DNA of 64,000 nucleotides from positions 62,001-126,000 of the forward strand of contig JASGKY010000060.1 in NCBI GenBank assembly GCA_049840435.1, in the 5' to 3' direction. This stretch comes from JADLHS01 sp049840435. Lineage in GTDB: Bacteria; Verrucomicrobiota; Verrucomicrobiia; Limisphaerales; JADLHS01. The notes beneath the pieces are model-generated. The model made no database searches. It worked only from the letters and a program-made list of their open reading frames with translations, and was not told the DNA's origin. This document shows positions 8,719 to 17,508 of this stretch, piece after piece. The position numbers and the translations under genes were made by a program. The stretch's first letter is position 1; every line of letters begins with the position of its first letter.

Positions 8719-8738
8719 CTAGAAATTGGTGAACTCGG
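8719..8738. repeat. right-end inverted copy of the transposon site
   Basis: Read on the minus strand this is CCGAGTTCACCAATTTCTAG, matching the left-end copy at 2121-2140 in 17 of 20 positions and the copy at 1966-1985 in 15 of 20. It points inward, as expected of an inverted transposon end. It lies about 80 bases after the ATPase stop. I see only one good copy here, against four at the left. Confidence 0.65.
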
Positions 8739-8803
8739 TCGCGGTTTTACATTTAACTCTCCGATGGACAGCCAGAAGCCACAAGCTTACGCTCGACTCC
8801 CCC

Positions 8804-9124
8804 ATGAACCCGATCTGGTTAGAAACCAGTATTTTGGTGTTATTAAGCACCTTCCTGCTCTTCAAGCAGAGGGAACGGACTAAAGCCGCACGGCAAGCAG
8901 AAGCATTGCGCCGGGCAACCCGCGGAAAAGCTTTTGAAGCAACGCCGCTGCTCATACGATTGAAAGCTGCGCGCGGAGCCCCTCCGCCTTGCACAGCAAC
9001 GACGACGTTATTCGGAGGCTCATTGGGATTTTGCAGCCCGAGTGGGCGCAATCACTGCGATGCTTACCGTTCTTTAGCTCCCGCGCCCCGACCAGCGCAG
9101 AAGACGCCGCTAACCATCATGTGA
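8804..9124 (+). CDS. possible small membrane protein
   Basis: A 106-residue reading frame starting MNPIWLETSILVLL, giving one N-terminal hydrophobic anchor (about 4-20) followed by a basic helix. The C-terminal half is low complexity and may not be real. It lies just outside the proposed right end of the transposon and converges on the gene at 9130. There is no obvious ribosome binding site. It may be a chance frame. Confidence 0.3.
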   Translation: MNPIWLETSILVLLSTFLLFKQRERTKAARQAEALRRATRGKAFEATPLLIRLKAARGAPPPCTATTTLFGGSLGFCSPSGRNHCDAYRSLAPAPRPAQKTPLTIM

Positions 9125-9129
9125 TTGGA

Positions 9130-10671
9130 TCAATTTGATCGCACCGGCGAGTTGGTCGCCGCCGGAAAATTTGTGGCAGGCAGAGAAACTGGAGCGTTGG
9201 TGGTTGGCGGAATTTCCACCGGCAGGCCCAACTGCGCCCGCAACGCCGCGCGCATCTCGTAAGGCCAAGCATCTCGTTCGGGATCTAACAGCGTACGCAA
9301 CACTTCCGACTCCATCTCCTCCACGGGCGGCAGGCCGATGGCTTGTTCCCGCCCGCCTGAACCGCCAATCTTCTTCATGTACGTCGTGTACAGGGCGCGG
9401 GAAAGTGCCCGTAATCCTTCGTATTGTTTCTTGTTCCCAAGGATCAGCTGGCGGAAACCAGTCGCCGCCTGGCCTTGAATGGCGGCTTTCACGCGGTCGC
9501 GGGAGGTTTCACTGACATCTTCGCAGATGCGAGCAAGCGCAAATTCTTCGAGGGTCAATTTACTTGGAATCGAATCCGGCCGCCCGCTGATCAACGGCTT
9601 GTTGGGGTACTTTTCGCCGAGATAGCGATACCACTTAAGGGCCTCGGGAATCCGGTCGTTACTGTAAAGGAAATAGGCGGCGTTACCGAGCAAGTTCCGG
9701 TGCGCGGTTTCAATATTGGCTCGCATTCCCGGCTCATCAATCATCGCCTGTTCATAGGCAGCGCTGACTTTGGGCACGATGTCGAGGTTCGGACCGAAGT
9801 CGAAGGTGCGCGTGTACGGATCAGCGGTCAACCTCCCGCGCTGAAAGCTCAACTGCATGGATTGATAGACCGCCCGGCGTAATTGGATCAGTTCATCCGG
9901 CTTGATCTTCGTCGGGTTCTCCTTCGCCTTCACCAAACCAAGCGCCGCCCAATAGATCGCGTGCGCCTCCGGCAAGCGCCATTCCAGCGGGCCGTATTGT
10001 TCGTTGAACTGCTTGATGTACTGCGGCTCCATCTTGAACTTGTTGGTCAAAATCTCCACCCGCCGCCGCGCGTCATCGGTCTGAGGATTGGACAACTCCT
10101 CCAGATTTGGTTCGCCTTTGCCGAACACCTCGGACATCTCCAGCAACCACGCATTCTTGTAATACATGTTCGCATCGTCGAGGTTCGCGCCCATCTTGTG
10201 CTGAAAATGCCAGGCGAGTTCGCGGTAGATCAGCGTCTCATTCGGATTATACTTCAGGCCTTCATCCCGTAACAGCGTGATACCGCGTTGCACCCAGCGC
10301 CAACGGTCTGGGTAATCCTTGAACTTCACCGAGATGTTATAGGACATGTTCCAGGCCTGATACACCCAGACGGCCGAGAAATGCGGTTCGAGTTTGGTGA
10401 TCCAGTCGGCCAGTTGCGCCATCTCAAAAAACTTGTCTTCCTCCTGCAGATCGTTGGCGCGAATCCACAACAGGTTCGCAATGATCCCGCGGAAGCCGCC
10501 CAAGGCCACCGTGGTAAACGCCAGCAGCGGGGGCGCGTTCTCCAACGGAGCTACGCGCGTCAGCCCCAGGGTATCGCGATCCCGATTCAAACTCCGCTGC
10601 GTCACCGTCGAGCTGATTAACAGCACCACAGCCAGCAGTAGCAGCAGGATTTTTTTGAGGCGCTCGTTCAT
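9130..10671 (-). CDS. TPR-like membrane-anchored protein of unknown function
   Basis: A 513-residue protein with a single N-terminal membrane segment (KKILLLLLAVVLLISSTV) and a long helical body whose repeats resemble TPR (for instance around FFEMAQLADWITKLEP and AAYFLYSNDRIPEALKWY). It ends in a Pro/Thr/Asn tail. It is the last gene of the eight-gene operon, 16 bases after an ABC permease. The context suggests an envelope scaffold for the exporter, but that is inference. Confidence 0.75.
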   Translation of the reverse strand: MNERLKKILLLLLAVVLLISSTVTQRSLNRDRDTLGLTRVAPLENAPPLLAFTTVALGGFRGIIANLLWIRANDLQEEDKFFEMAQLADWITKLEPHFSAVWVYQAWNMSYNISVKFKDYPDRWRWVQRGITLLRDEGLKYNPNETLIYRELAWHFQHKMGANLDDANMYYKNAWLLEMSEVFGKGEPNLEELSNPQTDDARRRVEILTNKFKMEPQYIKQFNEQYGPLEWRLPEAHAIYWAALGLVKAKENPTKIKPDELIQLRRAVYQSMQLSFQRGRLTADPYTRTFDFGPNLDIVPKVSAAYEQAMIDEPGMRANIETAHRNLLGNAAYFLYSNDRIPEALKWYRYLGEKYPNKPLISGRPDSIPSKLTLEEFALARICEDVSETSRDRVKAAIQGQAATGFRQLILGNKKQYEGLRALSRALYTTYMKKIGGSGGREQAIGLPPVEEMESEVLRTLLDPERDAWPYEMRAALRAQLGLPVEIPPTTNAPVSLPATNFPAATNSPVRSN

Positions 10672-10687
10672 GCGTTGCAGTTCCGGC

Positions 10688-12166
10688 TCATGAGTGGTTC
10701 TGCGGTGCGGCTAGTTCCCGGCGGCCAAATGCCCAGATGCCGAAGGCGGCCATGATCCCGCCCAACACCAACACAATCTGGGTAAACGCCCGCAGCACCT
10801 CCAGCCACGTCACGCTGCGGCCGGTGCTCAGGGAATCAATCGGTGAAAAATCCCGCGCCAGATTCACCACCGTGAGGATCGCCTTGAAGAACGGCACGGC
10901 GAAAAAGTCCAGCACCTGACTGCCCCGTTCGCCGGTTTCCTGATTATAAGTCATGATCGTGCCCTGAGCCAAGGTGTTGGCTAAAGTGCCCGCGGAGAAC
11001 ACCACCAGCAACGCCGCAATCGCGACGAACGCCGCCACGGGGAACGACAGGAAACTCGCCGCCGCCAGCCCCAACGTTGCCAGCAAGGCCATCCAACAAA
11101 AGATAATTCCCAGTCCGCGTGCAAAGTTCAGCGCGAACCCGCCTTCACGATACAACACCTCGATCCCCTCCTCTGTCGTGAACAGCAGCGAAATCTTGTT
11201 CGGGTTGATCACCGTCACGGTAAGCTTTCCCTTGTCATCGAACAAACCCGGCGGCACTTCGAACTCATGAAACGTGTCGGGCGCGAGACTCATCGGTCCT
11301 TCCGTCTGCCAGAACTGAGTTTCGCGCGGCACGCCCACACGCCAGTACACCGGGAACGTTCCCGACGGACTTTTCTCGGCCGTGTTGAACTTCACCCGCA
11401 GGTAAAGCGGTTGCTCGCGGATGAAATTTTTTGCGAACCCCAGATCAATCTGCCAGCTCTGCTCGTAACCAGGCGGGACATTCTGCACAAACGCCTTCAA
11501 TCCCTCCTTGATCTGCTTGCGTAACTGCGGAATGTCAGCCACCGGCACGGCCGTGGTTTCCAACGCCTTTTTCAACTGGGCCTCCGTCTCCTGTTCGATC
11601 TCCTGATCAAAAGTCGGCGGGCGGGCGGAAGCCCGGGCAACCAGCACTTCATTGCGCAAGATACGCTGTTCTGCCTCCGGCAGCTTGGTTGCCCGCCATT
11701 GCATCAGCACAAAGACACTTGCCCCCGCGATCAGCAACACAGCGGCGTTAAGAGAGAGCAAACCCAGCCACTTGCCGAGCCAGATCTGCCAGCGGGCGAT
11801 GGGCTTCACCGCCACCATTTGGATCTGGCATTCCTCGATGTCGCGCGCCAGTGTGCCGCACGCCAGCCACAACGTCGCCATGCCCAGCAACGCCGTGATG
11901 GCGCTCAAGGTGTAGGTCAACAAAATTTGGGTAAATCCACGGGCTGTGCCATCATCCTTGATCAGCAGCGGCAACCCCACAACTGCCGCGAGCAACAACC
12001 CCACGATCACCAGGAACAGCCGGAAGCGAAAGGCCGCCTGCCACGTCAACGCCATCACCGCCGCAATGCGCTGGCCAAACAATTGGCGGGCGACCCACGG
12101 GAAAAAACCGAAGGCCGTCAGGAATTTGACGATCCAGCGGGTAATTTTAAGCCAAGCGATATCCAT
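10688..12166 (-). CDS. ABC-2 type transporter permease
   Basis: A 492-residue inner-membrane protein. A first membrane segment lies near 46-70 (LFLVIVGLLLAAVVGLPLLI), with two more by residue 165. A large extracytoplasmic domain (about 170-345) follows, then at least three membrane segments at the C-terminus. This matches permeases that pair with a separate ABC ATPase, and the ATPase gene lies 18 bases upstream. The substrate is unknown. Confidence 0.85.
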   Translation of the reverse strand: MDIAWLKITRWIVKFLTAFGFFPWVARQLFGQRIAAVMALTWQAAFRFRLFLVIVGLLLAAVVGLPLLIKDDGTARGFTQILLTYTLSAITALLGMATLWLACGTLARDIEECQIQMVAVKPIARWQIWLGKWLGLLSLNAAVLLIAGASVFVLMQWRATKLPEAEQRILRNEVLVARASARPPTFDQEIEQETEAQLKKALETTAVPVADIPQLRKQIKEGLKAFVQNVPPGYEQSWQIDLGFAKNFIREQPLYLRVKFNTAEKSPSGTFPVYWRVGVPRETQFWQTEGPMSLAPDTFHEFEVPPGLFDDKGKLTVTVINPNKISLLFTTEEGIEVLYREGGFALNFARGLGIIFCWMALLATLGLAAASFLSFPVAAFVAIAALLVVFSAGTLANTLAQGTIMTYNQETGERGSQVLDFFAVPFFKAILTVVNLARDFSPIDSLSTGRSVTWLEVLRAFTQIVLVLGGIMAAFGIWAFGRRELAAPQNHS

Positions 12167-12184
12167 GATCTCAAACGTGCGAAA

Positions 12185-13387
12185 TCATTTCTTCTTCCCA
12201 AGCAGTGAAGACAATTTCTCGTCAGCCTTGGCTAAATCTTCCGTCTTTTCCGGCGCGAGCGCAGGCTGGCTCGGTACCGGCACGGGGTCAGCTTTCGTCA
12301 ACGATTCAAGCTTCCGCTCATTGACGGTGGGCTCGGCAGGTTTGACCACAGCCGGAGTAGTTGTTGCCGCCGTTGGCAACGTCAGTTTCTCCAAAACCTT
12401 GTCCGGCGCGGGCGCAGCCTCGACACCAGCACGCAGGTATTCCGCCACGCGCGCGCCAGATTGCGCGCCACTGGTCGTCTGCAAGGCCTGCTTCGCTTTC
12501 TCCACCACTTCGAGAAAATAGCTTTCGAGATTTTGGGTCGGATTGTCCACGCGCACTTCGCCGCTGCCGATGTCCCTGCGGATGACCTCCAAGACGCGCT
12601 CCATCGTCGGACGCGGCAACACCGGCGTCGTGATGCGCAACGTGTCCGGCTTGGCGAGCAGTTGCTGCAATGTACCCAGTGCCTGAATCTTGCCGCCGTA
12701 ATAAATTACTACGCGATCACAGACATCTTCCACGTCCGACAGCAGGTGACTGCTGAGAATCACCGTCTTGCCGCGCTTGGCGAGGGCAACGATCAAATCC
12801 TTGATCTCGCGACAGCCAATCGGATCAAGCCCCGCCGTCGGTTCATCGAGTATCACGAGGTCAGGATCATTGATTAGCGCCTGCGCCAGCCCGATGCGGC
12901 GTTGCATGCCTTTGGAAAATTCACCCACTGACCGCGTGCGCGTCTGGTTCAAGCCCACCATTTCCAGTAACTGTTCGGCGCGTTTTTCGCGTTCTCCTTT
13001 TTCGAGGTGGAACAGGTTGCCAAAGAAATCCAGCGTCTCGTGCGAGTTGAGATAGCGATAGAGATAGGATTCTTCCGGCAGATAACCGATGCGCGCCTTG
13101 GTCTGTACATGCCGTGGCGAATTACCAAACACTTCGATGTGACCCTTGGTTGGATTCAGCAACCCGAGCAGCATTTTTACCGTGGTGGACTTGCCGGAGC
13201 CGTTCGGCCCGAGCAGACCGAACACTTCACCGCGCTTCACGTCGAAGTCCACGTCGTTCACCGCGCGCGCCTTGGGGCGACCCCAGAAATCCTTGAACAC
13301 TTTCGTCAATCCGCGCACCGAGACGACCACGTCGCCGGATTGCGGATTGCGGACTGCCGACTGCGGATTCAATTCAGCGACTGGCAT
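12185..13387 (-). CDS. ABC transporter ATP-binding protein
   Basis: Cytoplasmic ATPase energising the ABC-2 permeases of the operon. It shows Walker A GLLGPNGSGKST (about 57-68), the Q-loop GYLPEES, the signature EFSKGMQRRIGLAQAL and Walker B DLVILDEPTAGLDPIG. The first ~15 residues repeat NPQSAVRNPQS, so translation may start a little later. The 400-residue length exceeds the usual ~310 because of a Pro/Ala/Lys-rich C-terminal extension of about 90 residues, possibly a partner-binding tail. Confidence 0.93.
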   Translation of the reverse strand: MPVAELNPQSAVRNPQSGDVVVSVRGLTKVFKDFWGRPKARAVNDVDFDVKRGEVFGLLGPNGSGKSTTVKMLLGLLNPTKGHIEVFGNSPRHVQTKARIGYLPEESYLYRYLNSHETLDFFGNLFHLEKGEREKRAEQLLEMVGLNQTRTRSVGEFSKGMQRRIGLAQALINDPDLVILDEPTAGLDPIGCREIKDLIVALAKRGKTVILSSHLLSDVEDVCDRVVIYYGGKIQALGTLQQLLAKPDTLRITTPVLPRPTMERVLEVIRRDIGSGEVRVDNPTQNLESYFLEVVEKAKQALQTTSGAQSGARVAEYLRAGVEAAPAPDKVLEKLTLPTAATTTPAVVKPAEPTVNERKLESLTKADPVPVPSQPALAPEKTEDLAKADEKLSSLLGKKK

Positions 13388-13420
13388 AGGTCAATTCTTT
13401 CGCGCACAAACCACGCTTGC

Positions 13421-15445
13421 TTACGCCGCCTTGGGCGTCAGTTGTCCGGTGGGCGCGGAGCTTGAACCGCTATCACCACTTCCGGTCTTGGCCACTTCGG
13501 GATGATAATGTTCCATCTCCTCACCCTTACGCACCAAGCGGGCGCTGTTGAAAATCACGATGAGCGAACCAGCGTTGTGCAGGATGGCCGCAAGGATTGG
13601 GTTCAGCCAACCAAACGCCGCCGCACTCAGACCGCCGATGATGAACAGCACGCCGAACAGGAAGTTCTGGTTGATGACCGAGCGCGTGCTCTGCGACAAC
13701 TTCACGAGGAACGGCAACCGGCGCAGGTCATTGTTCATGAGCGCAATGGTCGCACTGTGGATCGCCACTTCACTGCCCGCCGCGCCCATCGCGATACCGA
13801 TGTCGCCTGCCGCGAGCGCCGGCGCGTCATTCACGCCATCACCGATGACTGCGACGTTATAGCCCTTGGCTTTCACGGCGCGGACAAACTCCACTTTGTT
13901 CTGCGGCAAGCAATCGCCCTTGGCTTCCTCGCAACCGATCTCCGCCGCAACACGGGTTGCCACCGGTTGACGATCGCCGGAAACCATCGCGATACGACGC
14001 ACGCCAGACTCCTTGAGTTCCACCAAAGCTTCGCGCGCTTCGGCGCGGGTCTGGTCTTGCAAGCCGACCCAGCCGATGCACTTCCCATCACGCGCCACGA
14101 AAATCAAACTCCAGCCTTCGGTCTCATTTAGGTCTACGGATTTCTCGAACGCGCTATCTACACCGTTGTCCTTGAGCCATTGCGCACGACCAACCAATAC
14201 TTGCGCGCCACCGACATCCGCCTTTACACCACGTCCGGCGGTTTCAGCGAAATCCTTCGGCTCGACGAGCGGCACGCCGGCTTCCTTCGAGATGTTGGCC
14301 AGCGCCTTGGCCGTCGGGTGATTGCTGTATTTCTCGGCACTGGCCGCGATACGCAGCAACTCGGCGGGCTTCACGTCGCCCAACGGATTCAACCGGCTCA
14401 CGGCGAGTTCACCCGTGGTCAACGTGCCGGTTTTGTCGAAGATGAACGCATTGATCTTCGCGGCAGCTTCGATGTCCGCGACGTTCTTGATCAAAATGCC
14501 CAGACGCGCGGCAGCGGAGAGCGCGGCGACCATCGCGGTCGGCGTGGCGAGAATGAACGCGCACGGACAGCTCACAACGAGCACGGCAATGACCCGTTCC
14601 AAGTCGCGCGTGAATGCCCACACCAACGCGCCGATGACCAGCACGAGCGGCGTGTAGAACGCCATGTATTGATCCACGATCTTCATGATCGGGAGCTTGG
14701 TTTTTTCAGCGGCAAGAATCAGTTCGCGCACGCGGCCCAACGTCGTGTCCTGACCGGCGCGGCTGACTTTAATCTCCAAAACGCCAGTGAGGTTAAGCGT
14801 GCCCGCGAAAACTTCATCGCCACCTTTTTTATCCACTGGCAACGATTCTCCGGTGATGGTGGCCTGGTTGAACGAACCCTGGCCGTTCAAGATGATGCCG
14901 TCCGCCGCCACGTTGTCACCGGGGCGGATGCGGATGATGTCGCCCACTGCGAGCTGGCTGGCAGCAACTTCTTCTTCCGTCTTGTCAGCTTTGATGCGCC
15001 GCGCCTTGGTCGGCGTGAGTTTAATGAGCGATTCGATCGAGTTGCGCGCCCCCTCCGCCGTGTGCGTTTCAATGAGTTCCCCGAGCAACATGAAGAACGC
15101 GACAACACCCGCCGTTTTATAATCGCCCGACGCGAACGACGCGAGCACCGCGATGGCCACGAGTTCATTGATGCTCAAGCGACCTTTGCGCAAATCCTTG
15201 ATCGCCGTCGCCATGATCGGGTAGCCGAGGATGATTGCGCCGATCATCGCGCTCGCCCCAGCAATGCCGCTGGCGTTTTCAAACACCCAATCCACCACGA
15301 ACGCATTGATGACGAACACCAGGCCGAACAGCAGCCACGTCAGCCCGACATTGCTGTGCTCGTGGTCGTGGCCGCAGCCGCAACCGTCACCGTGATCGTG
15401 GTGATGGCCATGTTCTTCCCGGCTCAGGAGTGAAGTGACTTGCAT
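13421..15445 (-). CDS. P1B-type heavy-metal translocating ATPase
   Basis: A 674-residue metal efflux pump. In place of a folded heavy-metal-associated domain it has a His/Cys-rich N-terminus (residues 12-30, about ten His and two Cys). It then shows the actuator TGES (198-201), the membrane metal site SCPC (292-295), the phosphorylation site DKTGT (337-341) and the hinge GDGVNDAPAL. The CPC site with a His-rich leader fits Zn/Cd/Co or Cu export; the exact metal is not decided by sequence. It lies 31 bases after an HflK-like gene and 33 before the ABC ATPase. Confidence 0.94.
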   Translation of the reverse strand: MQVTSLLSREEHGHHHDHGDGCGCGHDHEHSNVGLTWLLFGLVFVINAFVVDWVFENASGIAGASAMIGAIILGYPIMATAIKDLRKGRLSINELVAIAVLASFASGDYKTAGVVAFFMLLGELIETHTAEGARNSIESLIKLTPTKARRIKADKTEEEVAASQLAVGDIIRIRPGDNVAADGIILNGQGSFNQATITGESLPVDKKGGDEVFAGTLNLTGVLEIKVSRAGQDTTLGRVRELILAAEKTKLPIMKIVDQYMAFYTPLVLVIGALVWAFTRDLERVIAVLVVSCPCAFILATPTAMVAALSAAARLGILIKNVADIEAAAKINAFIFDKTGTLTTGELAVSRLNPLGDVKPAELLRIAASAEKYSNHPTAKALANISKEAGVPLVEPKDFAETAGRGVKADVGGAQVLVGRAQWLKDNGVDSAFEKSVDLNETEGWSLIFVARDGKCIGWVGLQDQTRAEAREALVELKESGVRRIAMVSGDRQPVATRVAAEIGCEEAKGDCLPQNKVEFVRAVKAKGYNVAVIGDGVNDAPALAAGDIGIAMGAAGSEVAIHSATIALMNNDLRRLPFLVKLSQSTRSVINQNFLFGVLFIIGGLSAAAFGWLNPILAAILHNAGSLIVIFNSARLVRKGEEMEHYHPEVAKTGSGDSGSSSAPTGQLTPKAA

Positions 15446-15476
15446 ACGACGTAAAAGTTAAAAGTTTTCCGTAGCG

Positions 15477-16577
15477 TCAGGGTTGCGGCTTGTTGGCGCC
15501 CAGTTTGAGCGGTTCGCGATTCAAGTTTAACCGCAATTCCATCGGCCGACCATCCGCCGTGGTCGGCAGATACATCTTGTAGTCCACGCCCGCGATGGCG
15601 CGGCCCAAAACTTCAGTCAGGCGTTGCTGCACGAACAGATCGGGATTCGCACGATACGCGGGCAACACCTTCTTGAACAACTCCGCGTCGCCTTTGATCT
15701 TGGAAACCATGTCATTGCGCTCGGCTTGAGCGTTGTTGAGTCGCGCGGCAGCTTCGCCCTCGGCTTCGCTCAATTTCTTGTCGCGATAGCTGCGCGCTTC
15801 GGTCAACACCTTCTCACGATTCTGGCCGGCATCGGTCACGTTCTTGAACGGAAGATCCAGTTGCCGGGGCTGGCGAGTTTCCACCAAGCATTGCTCCACA
15901 GCGATGCCAAGCTTTTGATCCAGCACAAGCTGATTGACGCGGCGTTGCACCACATCTTGAAACGCCGTGCGCTCAAACAACGCTTCATCCACGCGACTGC
16001 GTGCCGCAGCATAGGCAAGCGCATTGTCCAACACGTTCAATACCGCATTGGAAATGCCCGTCAGGCCGAACGTCTGATCGTCACCGGAGGAAAAATCGAA
16101 CACGCAACGCACCGGGTCTTCGATGCGATAACGCAACGTCGCCTTCGTGTGAATGATGTTGCCGTCCGCGGTGATGGCGTAACCGTCGAGTTCGGGATTC
16201 AACGTGCCGCCTGCAAAAGGAATTTCCCCTTTTGCCTCCTGCACCGCCGTCTGCAAAAACCAATGCGTGCGCGAGCGGACCTCCTGCACCTCCGTGATGG
16301 GAATCTTGATCACTTCATCAATCGGATACGGCCACGCCCAGTGCGCGCCCGAGCCGAGCAACACTTGGTCGCCTTCGCCCACAGGCTTACCGAAGCGGAG
16401 TTTAATAGCTTTCTCGCGCGGACCAACTGTGAAGAAGCCGGAAAACAGAAACACCACGAACAACACCAGCATCACGAACTTGACGATGCCAAAGCTGCTT
16501 TGCAGCGCGTCGGCCAGCGCTTGCGAGCCGGGATCAATCGGCTGCGCGGGCGGCGGGGTTTTGGGTTCGTTGCTCAT
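15477..16577 (-). CDS. SPFH/Band 7 protein, HflK-like
   Basis: A 366-residue membrane protein: a proline-rich N-terminus, one membrane segment (about 33-52), then the SPFH domain starting VGPREKAIKLRFGKP, and a helical region with the coiled-coil stretch AEGEAAARLNNAQAERND. HflK/HflC assemblies form large rings around membrane proteases such as FtsH. No ftsH is present here; the stop is 31 bases from the P-type ATPase. It is one of three consecutive SPFH genes. Confidence 0.88.
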   Translation of the reverse strand: MSNEPKTPPPAQPIDPGSQALADALQSSFGIVKFVMLVLFVVFLFSGFFTVGPREKAIKLRFGKPVGEGDQVLLGSGAHWAWPYPIDEVIKIPITEVQEVRSRTHWFLQTAVQEAKGEIPFAGGTLNPELDGYAITADGNIIHTKATLRYRIEDPVRCVFDFSSGDDQTFGLTGISNAVLNVLDNALAYAAARSRVDEALFERTAFQDVVQRRVNQLVLDQKLGIAVEQCLVETRQPRQLDLPFKNVTDAGQNREKVLTEARSYRDKKLSEAEGEAAARLNNAQAERNDMVSKIKGDAELFKKVLPAYRANPDLFVQQRLTEVLGRAIAGVDYKMYLPTTADGRPMELRLNLNREPLKLGANKPQP

Positions 16578-16581
16578 ACGA

Positions 16582-17487
16582 TCACTTGGCGAGCTTGTTG
16601 GTGAGTGAGCCGGTCAACAGATTGAACGGCGCGGTACGCGAATCGAAGATCAGGATGGACCGATCCTTCAACGACGCTTCGAGCGCTTCGAGATCGAGAA
16701 GAAACTTCGCCAATTCCGGATTCTGCTGGAACACCGGATAGACCGCAGCCGCCACAGCATCGCCTTCACCCTTGATGCGGCGGGCCTCGCCTTCCGCCAC
16801 GGAAATCTTCTGCGCCGCTTCGCGGTCGGCGGAAGACTTGATCTTGAGCGCCTCCGCCATGCCTTCCTGATTCAACTTGTCCGCCAGCTTCTTGCGATCC
16901 GCCGTCATCACGCCGAACACGGATTCGGTCACGCTCTCCGGCAAACCGATGCGCTTGATGCCGAGGTATTCGATGTGGATACCAGAATTGTTCGCCGTTA
17001 CCTGTGCCTGAATGATGGCCTTGATCTCCTTTTCAATCGCGTCAAACTTGAGCTCCTTCTCGTTGGCGTTGACGAAATCCGCGAGCGGATGTTTGCCGAC
17101 CACGGCTGCCTTCGCCTGCGTGACGATGTCTTTGAGATTGCGCTCGGCTTCCTTGACCGAACCGTTCTTGAACTTCGGGAAGAAGTTCGTGGCGTTATCA
17201 ATGCGCCAGCCGACATACACCGAGGTCAGCAGATTGTTGCCGTCGGCGGTGTAACTTTCGCTGAACGTGTCCTCGAAGTTTTGGATGCGCTGGTCGAGCT
17301 TGTAAACGCTCTCGATACCCGGCGGCAACCGGAACGCATATCCCGGCGTGGTCTTCGTCTTGTGCGGTTTGCCGAACAAGGTCACGACCGCGACCTCCGA
17401 TTGGCGGACCTGATAGACGAACAGGATCAACACAAATACCGCCGCCAGCACGACGCTGACGATGATGGTGAGCAGATTTTTTTTCAT
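16582..17487 (-). CDS. SPFH/Band 7 protein, HflC-like
   Basis: A 301-residue protein with an N-terminal anchor (LTIIVSVVLAAVFVLILFV) and an SPFH domain (VRQSEVAVVTLFGKP onward) ending in a coiled coil (SSADREAAQKISVAEGEARR). Length and layout match HflC. The gene ends 4 bases before the HflK-like start, in the order C then K; standard hflKC operons run K then C. Confidence 0.88.
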   Translation of the reverse strand: MKKNLLTIIVSVVLAAVFVLILFVYQVRQSEVAVVTLFGKPHKTKTTPGYAFRLPPGIESVYKLDQRIQNFEDTFSESYTADGNNLLTSVYVGWRIDNATNFFPKFKNGSVKEAERNLKDIVTQAKAAVVGKHPLADFVNANEKELKFDAIEKEIKAIIQAQVTANNSGIHIEYLGIKRIGLPESVTESVFGVMTADRKKLADKLNQEGMAEALKIKSSADREAAQKISVAEGEARRIKGEGDAVAAAVYPVFQQNPELAKFLLDLEALEASLKDRSILIFDSRTAPFNLLTGSLTNKLAK

Positions 17488-17508
17488 GCGTGCTAAATCA
17501 AAGGGAAA

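Larger units (their letters stand above)
1953..8751. mobile_element. putative Mu/Tn7-type transposon with passenger genes
   Basis: The interval contains a DDE transposase gene and its overlapping AAA+ ATPase partner at the right, six passenger genes in AT-richer DNA, a set of related short sites at the left (1966-2140) and one inverted copy at the right (8719-8738). Boundaries are inferred. Thirteen bases outside the outermost left site the sequence begins TGG (1953), and thirteen bases outside the right site it ends ACA (8751). The flanking bases are TTTA on both sides (1949-1952 and 8752-8755), weak support for a target duplication. No TnsA, TniQ or resolvase gene is seen. The ends could be off by tens of bases. 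Confidence 0.5.

Noticed and set aside
14180..15433. Plus-strand frame of 417 codons over the P-type ATPase gene.
   Set aside because: Antisense shadow in GC-rich DNA; rich in Arg, Gln and His with no domain, while the minus strand has all ATPase motifs.
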